Shown one piece after another: positions 20,113 to 31,569 of a stretch of DNA of 64,000 nt (its first letter is position 1; each line of letters begins with the position of its first letter). The stretch is from Rana temporaria (lineage: Eukaryota > Chordata > Amphibia > Anura > Ranidae). The notes beneath the pieces are model-generated. The model did not search any database and was not told the DNA's origin. It worked only from the letters and a program-made list of their open reading frames with translations. The stretch is taken from NCBI RefSeq assembly GCF_905171775.1, contig NC_053489.1:589177832-589241831 (forward strand), written 5' to 3'. A program made the position numbers and the translations under genes.

Positions 20113-20877
20113 GTAATTACCCTTTCTATTTAGTATATCATCTTTATTGAATACCATGGTGCTGATAAACTGATGACCGAATTCCCTAAGTCCAGACAGT
20201 GTCGTGAATTTATGTTGTCCATTGTATGTCCCGTATGTTATATATGTTCATGGTAGGATACCCATTTTTTCGGTATCATTTTTATAATAGACTGTATTCT
20301 GTTCTTGTACCAATCCTTTTGATACCACAATTAAATAATCTACTTTTTTGATACTATAATAAACAAGCTTTGTATTCAAAGGTATTTAGATCATTACTGT
20401 GTGGCCAATAGTAACCCCATTTTTTCTTGAGCTCCCCTGAGGTCATTTTTCACTCTCCCAATCTTTCTTTCCCCTTTTTCTTATGTTTTTTTGACATATG
20501 CATATTTGGTTACGGCTACACATCCATCACTTGATGTGCGATCCATTGTAGAAATTCCCTGATCCTATATTTCTACTTCTAATGGTTAAAACTTGCGCTT
20601 TTTGCCTTCCCCCATTCCCCAAAAATCTTGTACATCTCATTGAGCCATCTCTCTGGAATATAGGATGAAAATAATTATGATAATTTGTATTGATTAATTG
20701 GTTAAATGATGCCTAATGGATTTCTGGTGTGAAATATAACAATATAAAATTAAGTGAGAATAATGTCAGTATACATCTTGTTCCCATGTGAAGAAGGGCA
20801 TAAGCTTTGTAGCCCGAAGCTGCTATTTGGAACGACATGAAAAGTGTGTAATTTATTACATGTGGAATTAATACATT
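20113..20877 (+). other. Repeat-derived stretch, possibly Penelope-like terminal sequence
   Basis: There is no coding signal. It abuts the truncated Tc1 and contains a decayed hammerhead-like block near 20786-20825: GTGAAGA, a GGGC/GCCC stem, then GAAGC in place of GAAAC. Confidence 0.35.
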
Positions 20878-20881
20878 TTAA

Positions 20882-21209
20882 AGTGGAGGTTCACCCAAAA
20901 AATCATTAGATCGATGTTCTCCGCCGCTTCCGGGTATGGGCTGCGGGACTGGGCGTTCCTATTTGATTGACAGCCTTCCGACGGTCGCATACAGCGCGTC
21001 ACAAGTTCCCGAAAGTAGCCGAACGTCGGTGCGCAGGCGGTGCTTCAGAACGCCCAGTCCTGAATATCTTACCCGGAAGCGGCGGAGAACATCGATCTCT
21101 AAAACGGTAAGTACTGCATTGATTTTTAAAAAAAAAAACACCCGATTCTGCTTCGCATAATTAGCCTCAATCTAATGTTAAAACATTTTTTTTGGGTGAA
21201 CTCCCGCTT
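20882..21209. mobile_element. TTAA-target MITE, GC-rich interior
   Basis: TTAA at 20878-20881 and 21210-21213 flank ends AGTGGAGGTTCACCC and GGGTGAACTCCCGCT. The interior holds the inverted pair CTCCGCCGCTTCCGGGTA and TACCCGGAAGCGGCGGAG type blocks, so it folds into a long hairpin. Confidence 0.85.
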
Positions 21210-21213
21210 TAAG

Positions 21214-21665
21214 TGCAGTCATCCCTTGATTTTTGTTGTGTGTGTGTATATATATATATATATATAAATGTAATCACTTGAGGGGTGTCTACTTTCCAAA
21301 AAGGGATCATTGGGGGGAGGGGGGTTTGTACTGCCCTGCCATCTTAGCACCTCAAGAAATAAGATGGGCAGTCCTAAACTAAAAGCTGCGTAAATTCCAG
21401 TAAAATGTACCATGGTTTGTAGACGCTATAACTTTTGCGCGAACCAATAAATATATGCTTATATCATGTTTTTTTTTTAACATTTTCGTTCTCTTTTCTT
21501 TTTATTTTTGGTGATCAAATACCACCAAAAAAATCTCTATTTGTGGGGAGGGGGGGGGGGGGACACAAATTTAATTTGGGTACAGCATTGCATGACTGTG
21601 CAATTACCAGTTAAAGCAGCGCAATGCCAAATTGCAAAAAGTTCTGGTCATTAAGGGGGTAAAAC
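21214..21665. mobile_element. Family A element fragment with microsatellite
   Basis: The part from 21419 on (GTAGACGCTATAACTTTTGCG, then GGTGATCAAATACCACC) matches family A internal sequence. A (TG)n(TA)n tract lies at 21237-21266 and a G run at 21549-21562. The CCACTTAAG-type ends are not preserved. Confidence 0.65.
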
Positions 21666-22601
21666 CTTCCGAGTACAATATAAATAAGTATATTGTATAA
21701 GAAGTTATCATTCCCATTTGCACAAGAAGATGTTTATCAGAAGAGAATAACAATGTACGTTCATCAACTGTCGTCAACATTTGTCTTAAAGCAGCACATC
21801 AAAAAATAACTATTTTAGTATTAGAACAATATTGTGAATATACCGAAAGCTAGAAAAGATGAAGAAGGTCCAGTTTAGAGGCTCACACTTGCACATGGGT
21901 CCCATGTATTCTAAAATTGTTTTGTCTCTATCATTTATTATGTTAGCAATTTTTTTTTTGTGCAATAATCCAAGATTTTTTTTTTTTTGCCTGAGACAGG
22001 GAGGCTGAGGCCTTCTTCCATGCTCTAACTATGGTCATTTTAGCTGGTAGAAGATGAATAAAGTTTGTCTTTGTGAGCTGAGAGGCTTATTGTTCTTACT
22101 TCTAAAATGCTGTAGTGTATGCCAAAGTATGCTGCTAAATGTATTTTTAACATACAGCCAGATGGGGGCACTCTTTTACTTCACATTCATCATGTTCTGT
22201 GCATGTTGATTGAAAGCCACTTATTTATCTTTAAACATTTTCAAGGAAATTGTGCCAAAGATACTTAGTCACACAAAAATGTCCATATGACCATAGCTGG
22301 ATTAATTTTTTTCCCCAATGGAGTTTATTCATATGATCTGCAGCCACATCTCTCCATAAGGATACATGCAAATGGCTATATGAAAATATGGCAAATGGTA
22401 GGCAGGTTCCTGCTAGCAGCAAGATTGTATTTAAAAAGTGCTTTCTATTTCTCTGTTTAAAATAAAAGCAAAAACAAAACAAAAAAACCTGTGCTTTCTA
22501 CATGTATATAACATTTGAGCAATGTTTGCACGCATACAATGCTAATGTGTTAATGGCCTTCTGTTGCTAGGATGCAGGCGGCTTCTACATTTTTTTCTTT
22601 C
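21666..22601. other. Non-repetitive-looking intergenic stretch
   Basis: No gene, splice pattern or terminal repeat is recognised. Poly-T runs lie at 21951-21960 and 21977-21988. Confidence 0.35.
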
Positions 22602-22604
22602 TAA

Positions 22605-23094
22605 GGCCCCATACACACGATAGAATCCATCCGCAGATAAATCCCAGCAAATGGGTTTCTGCGGATAGATCCTATGGTGTGTACACGCCAGCGGATCTGT
22701 TTCCGCGGAGAAATCTCCTCTGGGATGGATTCCAGCAGATCGGATATTTGCTGAGATGCACAACAAATCCATCTGCTGGAATCCATTCCAACGGATGGAT
22801 CCGCTCGTCTGTACAGACTTACCGGATCCATCCGTCCAAAGGGATTCCCCGCACGCGTTGTAATGATTTGACGCATGCGTGGAAGTCCTTATATGACAGC
22901 GTCGCGCCGTCGCCGCGTCATAATCGCGGCGACGGCGCGACACGTCATCGCCAGAGGATTTCCGCGCGGATTTCAATGCGATGGTGTGTACACTCCATCG
23001 CATCGAAATCTGCGGAAATCTTTGAGAGGATTTATCCGTGGAAACGGTCCGCTGGACCGTATCCGCGGATAAATTCTCTCGTGTGTATGGGGCC
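22605..23094. mobile_element. Harbinger-type MITE, GGCCCCATACACACG family
   Basis: Ends GGCCCCATACACACGA and TCGTGTGTATGGGGCC flank a GC-rich interior dominated by inverted GGATCCATCCG and GCGGAT motifs. The flanks are TAA (22602-22604) and TAT (23095-23097), one change from a 3-bp duplication. A sister copy is at 24630. Confidence 0.85.
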
Positions 23095-24629
23095 TATGAC
23101 GCAGGTAGTGTTTGCTGCTTAGCATCCTAACATTCTGTTATCACAATGTTTACATAATCCAAATAGGCTGCAGACCTTGACACTCAGTTGTCAGATGAAG
23201 ACTTGGAGAACTCTTTTGCTCTTACTCAGCGATTATCCATAGCGAACAAAGCCCAAGAGACCAACTTTAACCACTTAAGCACTAAGCCCATTTTTGACAC
23301 TTGTTGTTTAGAAGCTAAAATTTGTATTTTTTTCTAGAAAAGTACTTAGAACCCCCAAACATTATAAATATGTTTTCAGCAAAGACTGGGGAATAAAATG
23401 GCAGTTGTTGCAATATTTTATGTCACATGGTATTTGCGCAGCGGTCTTTGAAATTCAATTTTTTGGGGGGAAAAAATTCACTTTCTTTAAATAAAAAAAA
23501 AAAAAGAAGAAAACAGTAAAGTTTGCCCAAATATTTTGTATATTGTGAAAAGAGGATGTTACACCGAGTAAATAGATACGAAACATGTTACAGTTGAAAA
23601 TTGCGTACACTCGTGGAATAAAGACAAAGGGCGGTACTTAAAAATCTCCATAGACAACGCTTTCAATTTGAGTGAGTTCGCATACAGAAGCGAACGCATA
23701 CGTAAGTCCCGCCCACATATGTAAACGGTGTTCAAACCACATATGTGAGGTATCTCTGCGAACGTTAGAGCAAGAGCAATGATTTTGGCCCTAGACCTCC
23801 TCTGTAACTCAAAACATGTAACCAGTAAAAATATTTAAAGCGTCGCCTATGGGGATTTTTAAGTGGCGAAGTTTGGCGCCATTCTCACGAGCGTGTGCAA
23901 TTTTGAAGGGTGACATGTTAGGTATCTATTTACTTGGCGTACCTTTATCTTTCACATTATGCAAAAACATTGGTCTAACTTTACTGTTTTTTTTTTTTTT
24001 TTTTAGCACAAGAATTTTTTCTGTAAAAAACGTGTTCGAAAAATCGCTGCGCAAATACCGTGCGAGATAAAAAGTTGCAACGACCACCATTGTATTCTCT
24101 AAGTTCTTTGCTAAAAAATCATATATAATATTTTGGGGTTCTATGTAATTTTCTAGCAAATAAATTATTTTTACATGTAGGAGAGAAATGTCAGAATTGG
24201 TCTGGGTGCTCCAGAATGCCTGAAGGTGCTCCCTGCATGTTGGGCCTCTGTATGTGGCTGCGCTGTGTAAAAGTCTCACACATGTGGTATCGCCATACAC
24301 GGCAGAATGTGTTTTGGCGTGTAATTTGTGCTATGCATATGCTGTGTGTAAGAAATAACCTGCTAATATGACAATTTTGTGGAAAAAAAATTAAAAAGAA
24401 AAGAAAAAAAATCTTGATTTTGCAAAGAATTGTGAGAAAAAATTACAACTTCAAAAAACTCATAATGCCTCTTTATAAATTTCTTGGAATGTCTTCTTTT
24501 CAAAAAGGGGTAATTTGGGGGGTACTTGTACTTTTCTGGCATGTTAGGATCTCAAGAAATTAGATAGACCTTCAGTACATCAGGTGTGATCAATTTAAAG
24601 ATATTGGCATCATAGCTTATGGACTCTTA

Positions 24630-25120
24630 GGCCCCATACACACGAGAGGATTTATCCGCGGATACGGTCCAGCGGACCGTATCCGCGGATAAATCCTCTC
24701 GAGGAGTTCAGCAGATTTCTATGCGATGGCGTGTACACACCATCGCATTGAAATCCGCGCCGATATCCTCTGGCGATGACGTGTCGCGCCGTCGCCGCGA
24801 TTATGACGCGGCGACGGGCGCGACGCTGTCATATAAGGAATTCCACGCATGCGTCAAATCATTACGACGTGTGCGGGGAATCCCTTTGGACGGATGGATC
24901 CGGTGAGTCTGTACAGACGAGCGGATCCATCCGTTGGGATGGACTTCAGCAGATGGATTTGTTGAGCATGTCAGCAAATATTCATCTGCTGAAAATCCAT
25001 CCCAGGGGAGATTTATCCGCGGATAAATATCCGCCGGAGTGTACACACCATAGAATCTATCCGCTGAAACCCATTCGATGGGATTTATCTGCGGATAGAT
25101 TCTATGGTGTGTACGGGGCC
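24630..25120. mobile_element. Harbinger-type MITE nested in family A element
   Basis: Ends GGCCCCATACACACGAGAGG and GTGTACGGGGCC are flanked by TTA (24627-24629) and TAA (25121-25123), the TWA-type target of PIF/Harbinger. The interior is similar to 22605-23094. Confidence 0.88.
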
Positions 25121-25259
25121 TAACTTTCACAAAGACCAAATAATATGCACCAATTTGTACTTATTTTTACCAAAGATATGTAGCAGTATAAATGAATAGC
25201 CAAAATTTATGAAGAAAAATTACTAATTTGCTAAATTTTACAACAGAAACAAAGAAACA

Positions 25260-25645
25260 CAATCGATGCCAATCGGTGCCCACAAATGGGCACTGACTGG
25301 CAACATGGGCACTGGCAAATGATGCCCAGCAATGCCATCTGTGCCACCCCTCAGTGTCCATCAGTGCCACCCAGTGTCCGTCAGTGCCACCTCTTAGTGC
25401 CCATCTATGCCCAGTGCCCACCTATCAGTGCCCATCTGTGCCACCCATAAGTACCCATCAGTGCCAACCATAAGTGCCACCCATGAGTGCCCATCAGTGC
25501 CGCCAAAGAGTGCCCAGTGCCGCCTATGAGTGCCCATCAGTGCCGCCTATGAATGGCCATCAGTGCAGCATACCAGCGCCACCTATCAGTGACCATTAGT
25601 GCCGCCTATCGGTGCCCATCAGTGCCACCATATCAGTGCCCATAA
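25260..25645. repeat. Degenerate GTGCCACC/CAGTGCCCAT minisatellite
   Basis: Roughly 15 units of about 20-25 bp, built from GTGCCACC, TATCAGTGCC and CATCAGTGCC pieces, run without other sequence between. Units differ by substitutions and small indels. It lies within the long family A element. Confidence 0.85.
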
Positions 25646-25937
25646 TTGAAGAAGAAAACTTACTTATTTACAAAAAAATTAACAGAAAAAAACAAAAACT
25701 TAATTTTTTTCAAAAATTTCGGTCTTTTTTTAAATTTCTTGCGCAAAAAATAAAAATCGCAGAGGTGATCAAATACCACCAAAAGAAAGCTCTATTTGTC
25801 GGAACAAAATGATAAAAATTTCATTTGGGTACAGTGTAGCATGACCGCGCAATTGTCATTCAAATTGCAACAGTGCTGAAAGCTGAAAATTGGCTTGGGC
25901 AGGAAGGTACGTAAGTGCCTGGTATGGAAGTAGTTAA

Positions 25938-26989
25938 GTGCCCAGTTGTCAAGTGTAAAAAAACAAAAAACATCACTTTTATTGCTGTCACAAGGAATGT
26001 AAATATCCCTTGTGACAGTAATAGGAGGTGACAGGTACTCTTTATGGCGAGATCGGGGGGTCGAATTTCTTCTTTGCTCTTTAAAGTATTCAGATCGCCA
26101 AAATCGGCGATTCTGAACGTTGTAATTGTTTTTATTCTGCGCCATTGGAAGCCGAATAAACTGCCAACTCCGTGATGTAGCTTCCGGAATTTTGGTATAT
26201 TGGATATTGGTATGAGTGCAGGTTCAAGGCCGTGAATGTAAGCAGTGTGAGTTCGGAGACACGTACTAACACATATGTCAAACTAAGAGCATCTGTGTTA
26301 GTGCAGCTGCTGTGTCCAAATTGACATGCATGGGGATGCATGGTATTACTGTGCGAGCAAAACACAGCCCTCACAAGGGTTTACACCTGTGTGAATGAGG
26401 CCTTACAGATCTGAACGCAGCACAAGTTGACTCATCTTTAAGGCCTGTACACACGATGCAAAATTCGTACGTTCATTTTAGTATGGTCCATTCGACAGTC
26501 GATTCTGACTTTTTGGATGGAAAAAATCCTGATGTGCAGACTATATATTTTTTGTCGTACGTAAACAGAATGTCTGATTTTCGGGTAATGAGTACAGAAA
26601 TCGTCACACAAAAGTAAAAAATACAAACATGCATGATCGTAAACCAGAGAACGACCCAGAAGAATTTGGCCGTGTAAACTAGCAATCCTATTCAAGGAAG
26701 AAGATTTGTCTCGCGCAAATGAAATTTCGAAATACAGTACACATTATCATCTTTTATTTAATATGATAATTATTAAGAGCTGCTGCTGGTGATGCTGATG
26801 TCTTTTTAAAAATGTACTTAAAAAGGCATTTGTTCTGTTGATATGAATGATTTGGCCTTATGCATGCTGTATGATTGTTCTTTGGAGTTACCACAACACC
26901 ATTATCCATAAGTTATTAATAGAAAAAATAAAACTATTTTGTTGTCCCTTGTTTTTCTTAAGCTTTTTTTTTTTTAATGTAACTCTAAG
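25938..26989. other. Repeat-derived stretch without genes
   Basis: The first part (25938-26140) is a decayed TTAA-element flank. GGCCTGTACACACGATGC at 26442 and GGCCGTGTAAACTAGC near 26670 look like the two ends of another Harbinger-type MITE. The rest is AT-rich with no coding signal. Confidence 0.4.
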
Positions 26990-27251
26990 AGCCGGTTTAC
27001 ACAGGGGCGGCACGACTTTGGGGGCGACTCGGCCAGGCGATCTCAAGACAACTTCAGAGGCGACTTGCAAAATGACTTCTGTATTGAAGTCAATGCATGT
27101 CGCCCCGACTTGCCCCCAAAGTCGTACAAGAACCTTTTTCTAGGTCGGAGCGACTTGAGTCGCTCCTATTAGAACGATTCCATTGAACAGAGCGGAGCGC
27201 GACTTGTCAGACAGCTGAGTCACCTGACGAGCCGCCCCTGTGTGAACTGGT
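26990..27251. mobile_element. MITE with AGCCGGTTTACACAGGGGCGGC ends
   Basis: The left end AGCCGGTTTACACAGGGGC pairs with GCCCCTGTGTGAACTGG at the right. The interior alternates GGCGACTTG and CAAGTCGC-type blocks. No clear target duplication is seen. Confidence 0.65.
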
Positions 27252-27264
27252 GTTCTGCCGAGCT

Positions 27265-27756
27265 GGTTCCTCCTATCGATATGGTTCCCTCTTGACTGCG
27301 CAGGCGCAATCCGAGCGGCGGAAATCTCAGAGCGGGAACAGCTGTTCGTCAGCTGTAGACGCGCTCGCTCCCGATGCCTGATTATACACTCCGCCGATGC
27401 TTGGTAATACACGACGCTCTATAGTACACGCCGCTCTATACAGCAAGGGGCGGATATGATATTGAGCAGTGCTTTTTTGGGGGATGGTTTTCAGAATAAA
27501 ATACACGTTATACAGCGGCGTGTATAACCAATCAAAAAAGCACTGCTCAATATCACATCCGCCCCTTGCTGCCCCTTGCTGTATAGAGCGGTATGTACTA
27601 TAGAGCGCAGTGTATTTCCAAGCGTGTATAATCAGGCATCAGGCATCAGGAACAAGCTCGTCTACAGCTGACAATCAGCTGTTGAGGTTCGGAGATTTCC
27701 GTGGCCTCCTACTGCGCCTGCGTAGTCGAGGCAGGAACCTATCCGATAGAGGAACC
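27265..27756. repeat. Foldback element, about 230-bp arms
   Basis: Ends GGTTCCTCCTATCG and CGATAGAGGAACC open two long arms that pair through blocks such as CTATACAGCAAGGGGCGG and GAGCAGTGCTTTTTTG with their complements near 27530-27590. The loop is about 60 bp. A CCCCTTGCTG unit is duplicated in tandem in the right arm only. Confidence 0.85.
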
Positions 27757-27888
27757 AGCAATCTACTGAACTTGCCTGAACCACCTCTGGAGGGAGTCTA
27801 TTCCACATTTTCACAGCTCTTCACTTACTGTGAAGAAACCTTTCCATATTTGGAGATTAAATCTTTTTTCCTCTAGATGTAAAGAATA
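27757..27888 (-). mobile_element. CR1 fragment
   Basis: It matches 14866-15000 nearly base for base (AACCACCTCTGGAGGGAGTC, CTGTGAAGAAACCTTTCC), the region coding the CR1 RT tail. Stops show it is an old fragment. Confidence 0.85.
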
Positions 27889-27999
27889 AAAATAAAAAGA
27901 ACATAAATCAACTTAGAGATCCTCTGTCAGACATCAAATATGTAGCAAAAAGTGCATTCCATGCTCAAAATTAGCAACAAAAACATAAGAATATAAAAC

Positions 28000-28452
28000 T
28001 TAAAAAGAACAAATCATAAATGAATAGTATTTATAAGTGGCAATAATGGTAGTGTACAGACCATGCTGGTTAGTGGGGCTCATGTGGCTGATATTGGTAC
28101 TGGATGCTGCTATGGTGGTAGTGGAGGACCTCACACATGTGCCGTTGGTCCTCTGACATGAGGCACAAATTTTTGCTGTCAGGATTTCAGAAGAATCTGC
28201 CTCATCTGTATTTCTTTGAAGGGCTATAGAGGCATTGAGTAAAAAAGAAGCAGCAGCATCCTCCAGGTTTTTGGTTTTCCTGGTTCTTTTGGCGGCAGTA
28301 GGTAGTGTGGGGTTCAGCTTCTCCGACACAGGGATTCCAGTCGGCTCCTTCACATTGACACTTTCCCGTGTATGAAAATGTGACATTATTATAATGTTTT
28401 TATTTAATTTGCTCGTCAATAAAACAAGACTTTTTTTTCCTAGGTGTTGCAA
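28000..28452 (-). pseudogene. MADF-like protein, C-terminal part (decayed)
   Basis: The minus-strand frame contains KEPTGIPVSEKLNPTLPTAA, KRTRKTKNLEDAAASFLLNA and ALQRNTDEADSS. Past the last block another frame reads SEDQRHMCEVLHYHHSS, which looks like the intended continuation, so a frameshift is likely near 28190. In vertebrates such MADF plus BESS-like proteins occur as the second protein of PIF/Harbinger transposons and as host genes. Together with 30092-30340 it would form one gene in two pieces separated by a MITE and other sequence. The transposon origin is inference. Confidence 0.5.
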
Positions 28453-29345
28453 ATTGTGTATAAATAGAAAAGACTATCATTCTGGCCACAGCATTTTTAT
28501 TTTCCCTAAAAATCTGTTATTTGACTACTGTGTTTTGAGATGAAAACCACTTTGTTAAGGCTGAAATATAGGCTCAATAATGTTTATCCAGTGCTAGGAA
28601 TCAAATGCAAACAAAAACGCACAGCATGGTCCGATAGATGGCAGCGGGTGACGTCACGTACTTCCCTACCGAACGTTGCGTCCCAAGGGCGGGACTTCTT
28701 CAGCGGATGTAGGGGAGAGGAAACGTGCACCCAGTTATATACATGTATGTTGCTATAGAGAGTAAGTGGCTACAATGCAGCATATGGACCAAAAAGGTCT
28801 CTCTCTGCATTTGATTCCTAGCACTGGATATAGTGCTTTTTATGTAAGTGTATTTTCACTATTAAATGTTATATTGGTTATTGCGGAGAAACACTATGTT
28901 TTGTTTTTCTTACATCGGATTCCATGGCTGCTATCCATGCTGATATTACTTGAGATCTGCCATCCATGCTGATATTACCTGAGATGTATTCCTTTCCTGC
29001 TTGGATTATGCTGTTACATGCCTGGGATTGACCCTTATGGGAAAGCGATTTTTTTATTATCAGTGAGGTGAGCGGCCATTGTTACTATTGGTGGAGGTCT
29101 CCTGCTAACCCACGCTATATCACCTGCATGCCTCATATTGTCAGTCACTTATAAGAGAATCACCTGGATGATCTTTATTTGGACTCTTCCTCTAGCGCTG
29201 CACTACCTACTTTACATTGACTCTTAAGGAATTTATAAATTGAATCCTAGTGCATAGCTGCTGATTGTGTTTTACCTGTATATTGCGCTGATTTTTTTAC
29301 TATTTTCAATAATGTTTAGTTATCATCATTGTATTTTTTGGAGAC
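28453..29345. other. Repeat-derived stretch between the MADF-like pieces
   Basis: It includes a hammerhead-like block (28669-28706, minus) and a two-copy tandem of about 28 bp at 28930-28985 (CCATGCTGATATTACYTGAGAT). The motif GATTCCTAGCACTGGATA at 28810 is an inverted match to TATCCAGTGCTAGGAATC at 28584, so 28583-28830 is bounded by inverted repeats. Confidence 0.45.
28669..28706 (-). ncRNA. Hammerhead-like motif with intact CUGAAGA
   Basis: Minus-strand order is CCG, CTGAAGA, a GTCCC/GGGAC stem II with a 6-nt loop, GCAA, CGTT and CGG. The CUGANGA box is perfect and stem I (CCG with CGG) closes, but the conserved GAAA reads GCAA, so the A13 position is lost. Confidence 0.45.
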
Positions 29346-29348
29346 AAT

Positions 29349-30075
29349 GGGCCAGATTCAGATACAATTACGTTGCTCCACGGCAGCGTAACGTATCTGA
29401 TTTACGTTACACCGTCGCAGGTTTACAGCGTAAGTGCCTGATTCACAAAGCACTTACCTGTAAACTTGCGGCGGTGTAACGTAAATGCGCTCGGCGCAAG
29501 CCCGCCCAATTCAAATGGGGCGGGCACCATTTAAATTAGGCGCGTTCCCACGCCGAACGGTCTGCGCATGCTCCGTTAGGAAATTTCCCGACGTGCACTG
29601 CGCAAAATTACAGCGCCCCAACGTTTTTTTAAATGCGACATGCGTTACGGCGTTTCGTATTCCCGGACGTCTTACGCAAAAAAAAAAAAAACGAAATTCG
29701 ACGCGGCAACGACGGCCATACTTTAACATGGCTGATCTAAAGATAAGCCATGTTAAAGCAGGTGTAACTTTGCGACGGGTAAAAACGACTAGCGACGACG
29801 TACGGGATTGCGACGAACGCGCGGATCTTCGTGGATCGCCGTAACTAGTCATTTGCATATTCTACGCCGACCGCAATGGCCTCGCCACCTAGCGGCCGGC
29901 CTAGAATTGCATCCTTAAGATCCGACAGTGTAATTCAATTACACCTGTCGGATCTTTTGGCTATCTATGCGTAACTGATTCTATGAATCAGTCGCATAGT
30001 TAGGACGGCCGGAACACAGAGATACGACGGCGTATCAGGAGATACGCCGTCGTATCTCTTCTGTGAATCTGGCCC
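29349..30075. mobile_element. MITE, GGGCCAGATTC family, copy 1
   Basis: Ends GGGCCAGATTCAGATAC and GTGAATCTGGCCC are flanked by AAT at 29346-29348 and 30076-30078, a 3-bp duplication. Blocks such as GATTCACAAAGCACTT, GACGTGCACTGCGC and GATACGCCGTCGTATCTC recur in the copies at 49184, 55140 and 63075. Confidence 0.85.
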
Positions 30076-30091
30076 AATATGTTCTGCAATG

Positions 30092-30340
30092 CTATACCTT
30101 CATCAAGTTTGGCTCCTCCACATCTTCCTCTTGGGATTCAGGACATGGGCTCTCAGCAGAGGTGGAAGGCAGGGTTGACAGAGATGATCTGGGGTCACAC
30201 TGCTCAGTCAGAAAGCACAGGCTGTCAAAGTACCAGAGCCTTGGCACATAAACATCGTCTGATGCTGCTCCTGACTTCTCCGACTCCCTAATTTTATTCA
30301 GCTCCCTTTTTCTATTATGTGCCATAATAGCTGGTCCTCG
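30092..30340 (-). pseudogene. MADF-domain protein fragment (decayed)
   Basis: The frame reads RKRELNKIRESEKSGA, SDDVYVPRLWYFDSLCFL and SAESPCPESQEEDVEEP. The pattern of RRELxKIxxSxxSGAxxDDVYxPxLWYFDxLxFL is the C-terminal half of a MADF DNA-binding domain, followed by an acidic linker. Upstream, in another frame, RTSYY is the expected preceding strand, so a frameshift lies near 30325. The coding sequence runs straight into the MITE at 30075, which explains the break from the part at 28000-28452. Confidence 0.6.
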
Positions 30341-30864
30341 AACGAAAGATCGGATTATTGCAAAACCTCAGGCACGTAAAGCCTGCTAACTGAATTAGCT
30401 GAAAATTGAAATACACAGCTGCGTTCAGAAAAGAAAAAACATTGAATGGATAAAAACATTGTGTATTTTTGTGCCCCTGTGTACATGAGTTCGTATTTAA
30501 CCTTATTTGAGTATTTAAAACATCCTCCTAAGACTTGAAACTTTGCATATACAGAATAGCCCCCTTTTGATGTCTCAAATACACCTTAACCAGTTCCCGA
30601 CCGGCGCACGACGATGTACATTGACAGAATGGCACGACTGCCAAATGGGCGTACAGGTATGTCCCTTTTAATTTGCGAGCCGTGTGGTCGTCAGCGCCAG
30701 CGGCGCGCCTTCGCGACCCTGCCGTGAGCTCCGTGACCGTGCCCGCGGGACTCGCGGACCCCATCGCCGTGGGTGTCCAGCGATTGGGTCACAGAGCTGA
30801 AGAACGGGGAGATGTCAGTGTAAACACAACATCTCCCCGTTCTGCCTAGGTGACACTGTCACTG

Positions 30865-31563
30865 TGTCAGGTCACCTGAGGCCAGGTGACAGATGCACAC
30901 CATTGGGGTCAGGAGGGCACCGCTAAGGTAGTGGACCCTATGGCTGACTGCTGCAGATGGAACTCTGGGTGGTTAATGAAGGCAGGTCCGCTGGAGCACT
31001 AACAGGGTTCCCACAGGGATCTAAAGCCTAAGATTCCCCAGGGTGCAGAGTCTAAGATCCAGCAGGTGTTCACCAGAGCCTCTAGTGGTGAGGATGGACT
31101 GGGCTGCAACTGGATCCAGGTCGCGGCCCCCATAGTCCCCTAGCTCACGCTCACAGTAGGCTATAGAAGATAGAGGGGAAGCAGCAGCTCAGGATAACAA
31201 GAGATAGGGAGGGGATAAACCAAAGTTCAGGGCGACAAGCAGACAAGGATAAACAAAGGACACGCCAAAGGTCAAGGTCACAAGCAGACAGGGATAGTCG
31301 AGAACAAGCCAAGATCGGTAAAACAGAGACAGACGTAGAGCACACGGCAAGCAGGAACCCAAACACACAATAGCTTAACAAACACTGGTGATAAGCACGG
31401 CTGGCTTGCAGTTCACAGGTTAACATAGAGTTCCCAGATAGGGCCTGGGGTGGAGCCATGCTAGAGGAGAGATTACTTAAGAAGCCAGGTGATTGGCTGG
31501 CCTCTAAGGTGAGCACATGAAGGAGGTATGCTGACAGACAGACATTATTGCATATCAATGACA
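30865..31563 (-). repeat. Gypsy 3' LTR, 699 bp
   Basis: Minus-strand sequence begins TGTCATTGATATGCAAT and ends GGTGACCTGACA, so it has TG...CA ends with a TGTCA/TGACA inverted repeat. It is clearly related to the solo LTR at 37054-37663, sharing GCGACCTGGATCCAG and CACCACTAGAGGCTCTGGTG. The first 5 bp past its outer edge are CACTG. Confidence 0.9.
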
Positions 31564-31569
31564 GTACCC

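Larger units (their letters stand above)
23271..25933. mobile_element. TTAA-target element, family A, long copy with minisatellite
   Basis: TTAA at 23267-23270 and 25934-25937 flank ends CCACTTAAGCACTAAGCCC and GGTATGGAAGTAG. At 2.7 kb it is the longest copy. It carries a nested Harbinger-type MITE and a degenerate minisatellite, and has no intact transposase frame. Confidence 0.78.

Noticed and set aside
20786..20825. Hammerhead-like GTGAAGA...GAAGC block
   Set aside because: C3, the GAAA box and stem III are all altered; kept only as a note on probable Penelope-like origin.
22542..23122. Arg/Ser-rich open frames on both strands
   Set aside because: They lie inside the Harbinger-type MITE 22605-23094 and reflect its GC-rich inverted structure; the same holds for 24721-25139.
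25260..25645. CRISPR-like array
   Set aside because: Units are degenerate, contiguous and lack unique spacers; it is a vertebrate minisatellite.
29485..29858. Overlapping open frames of about 115 residues
   Set aside because: They are read-through of the GGGCCAGATTC MITE; the other copies do not keep the frames.
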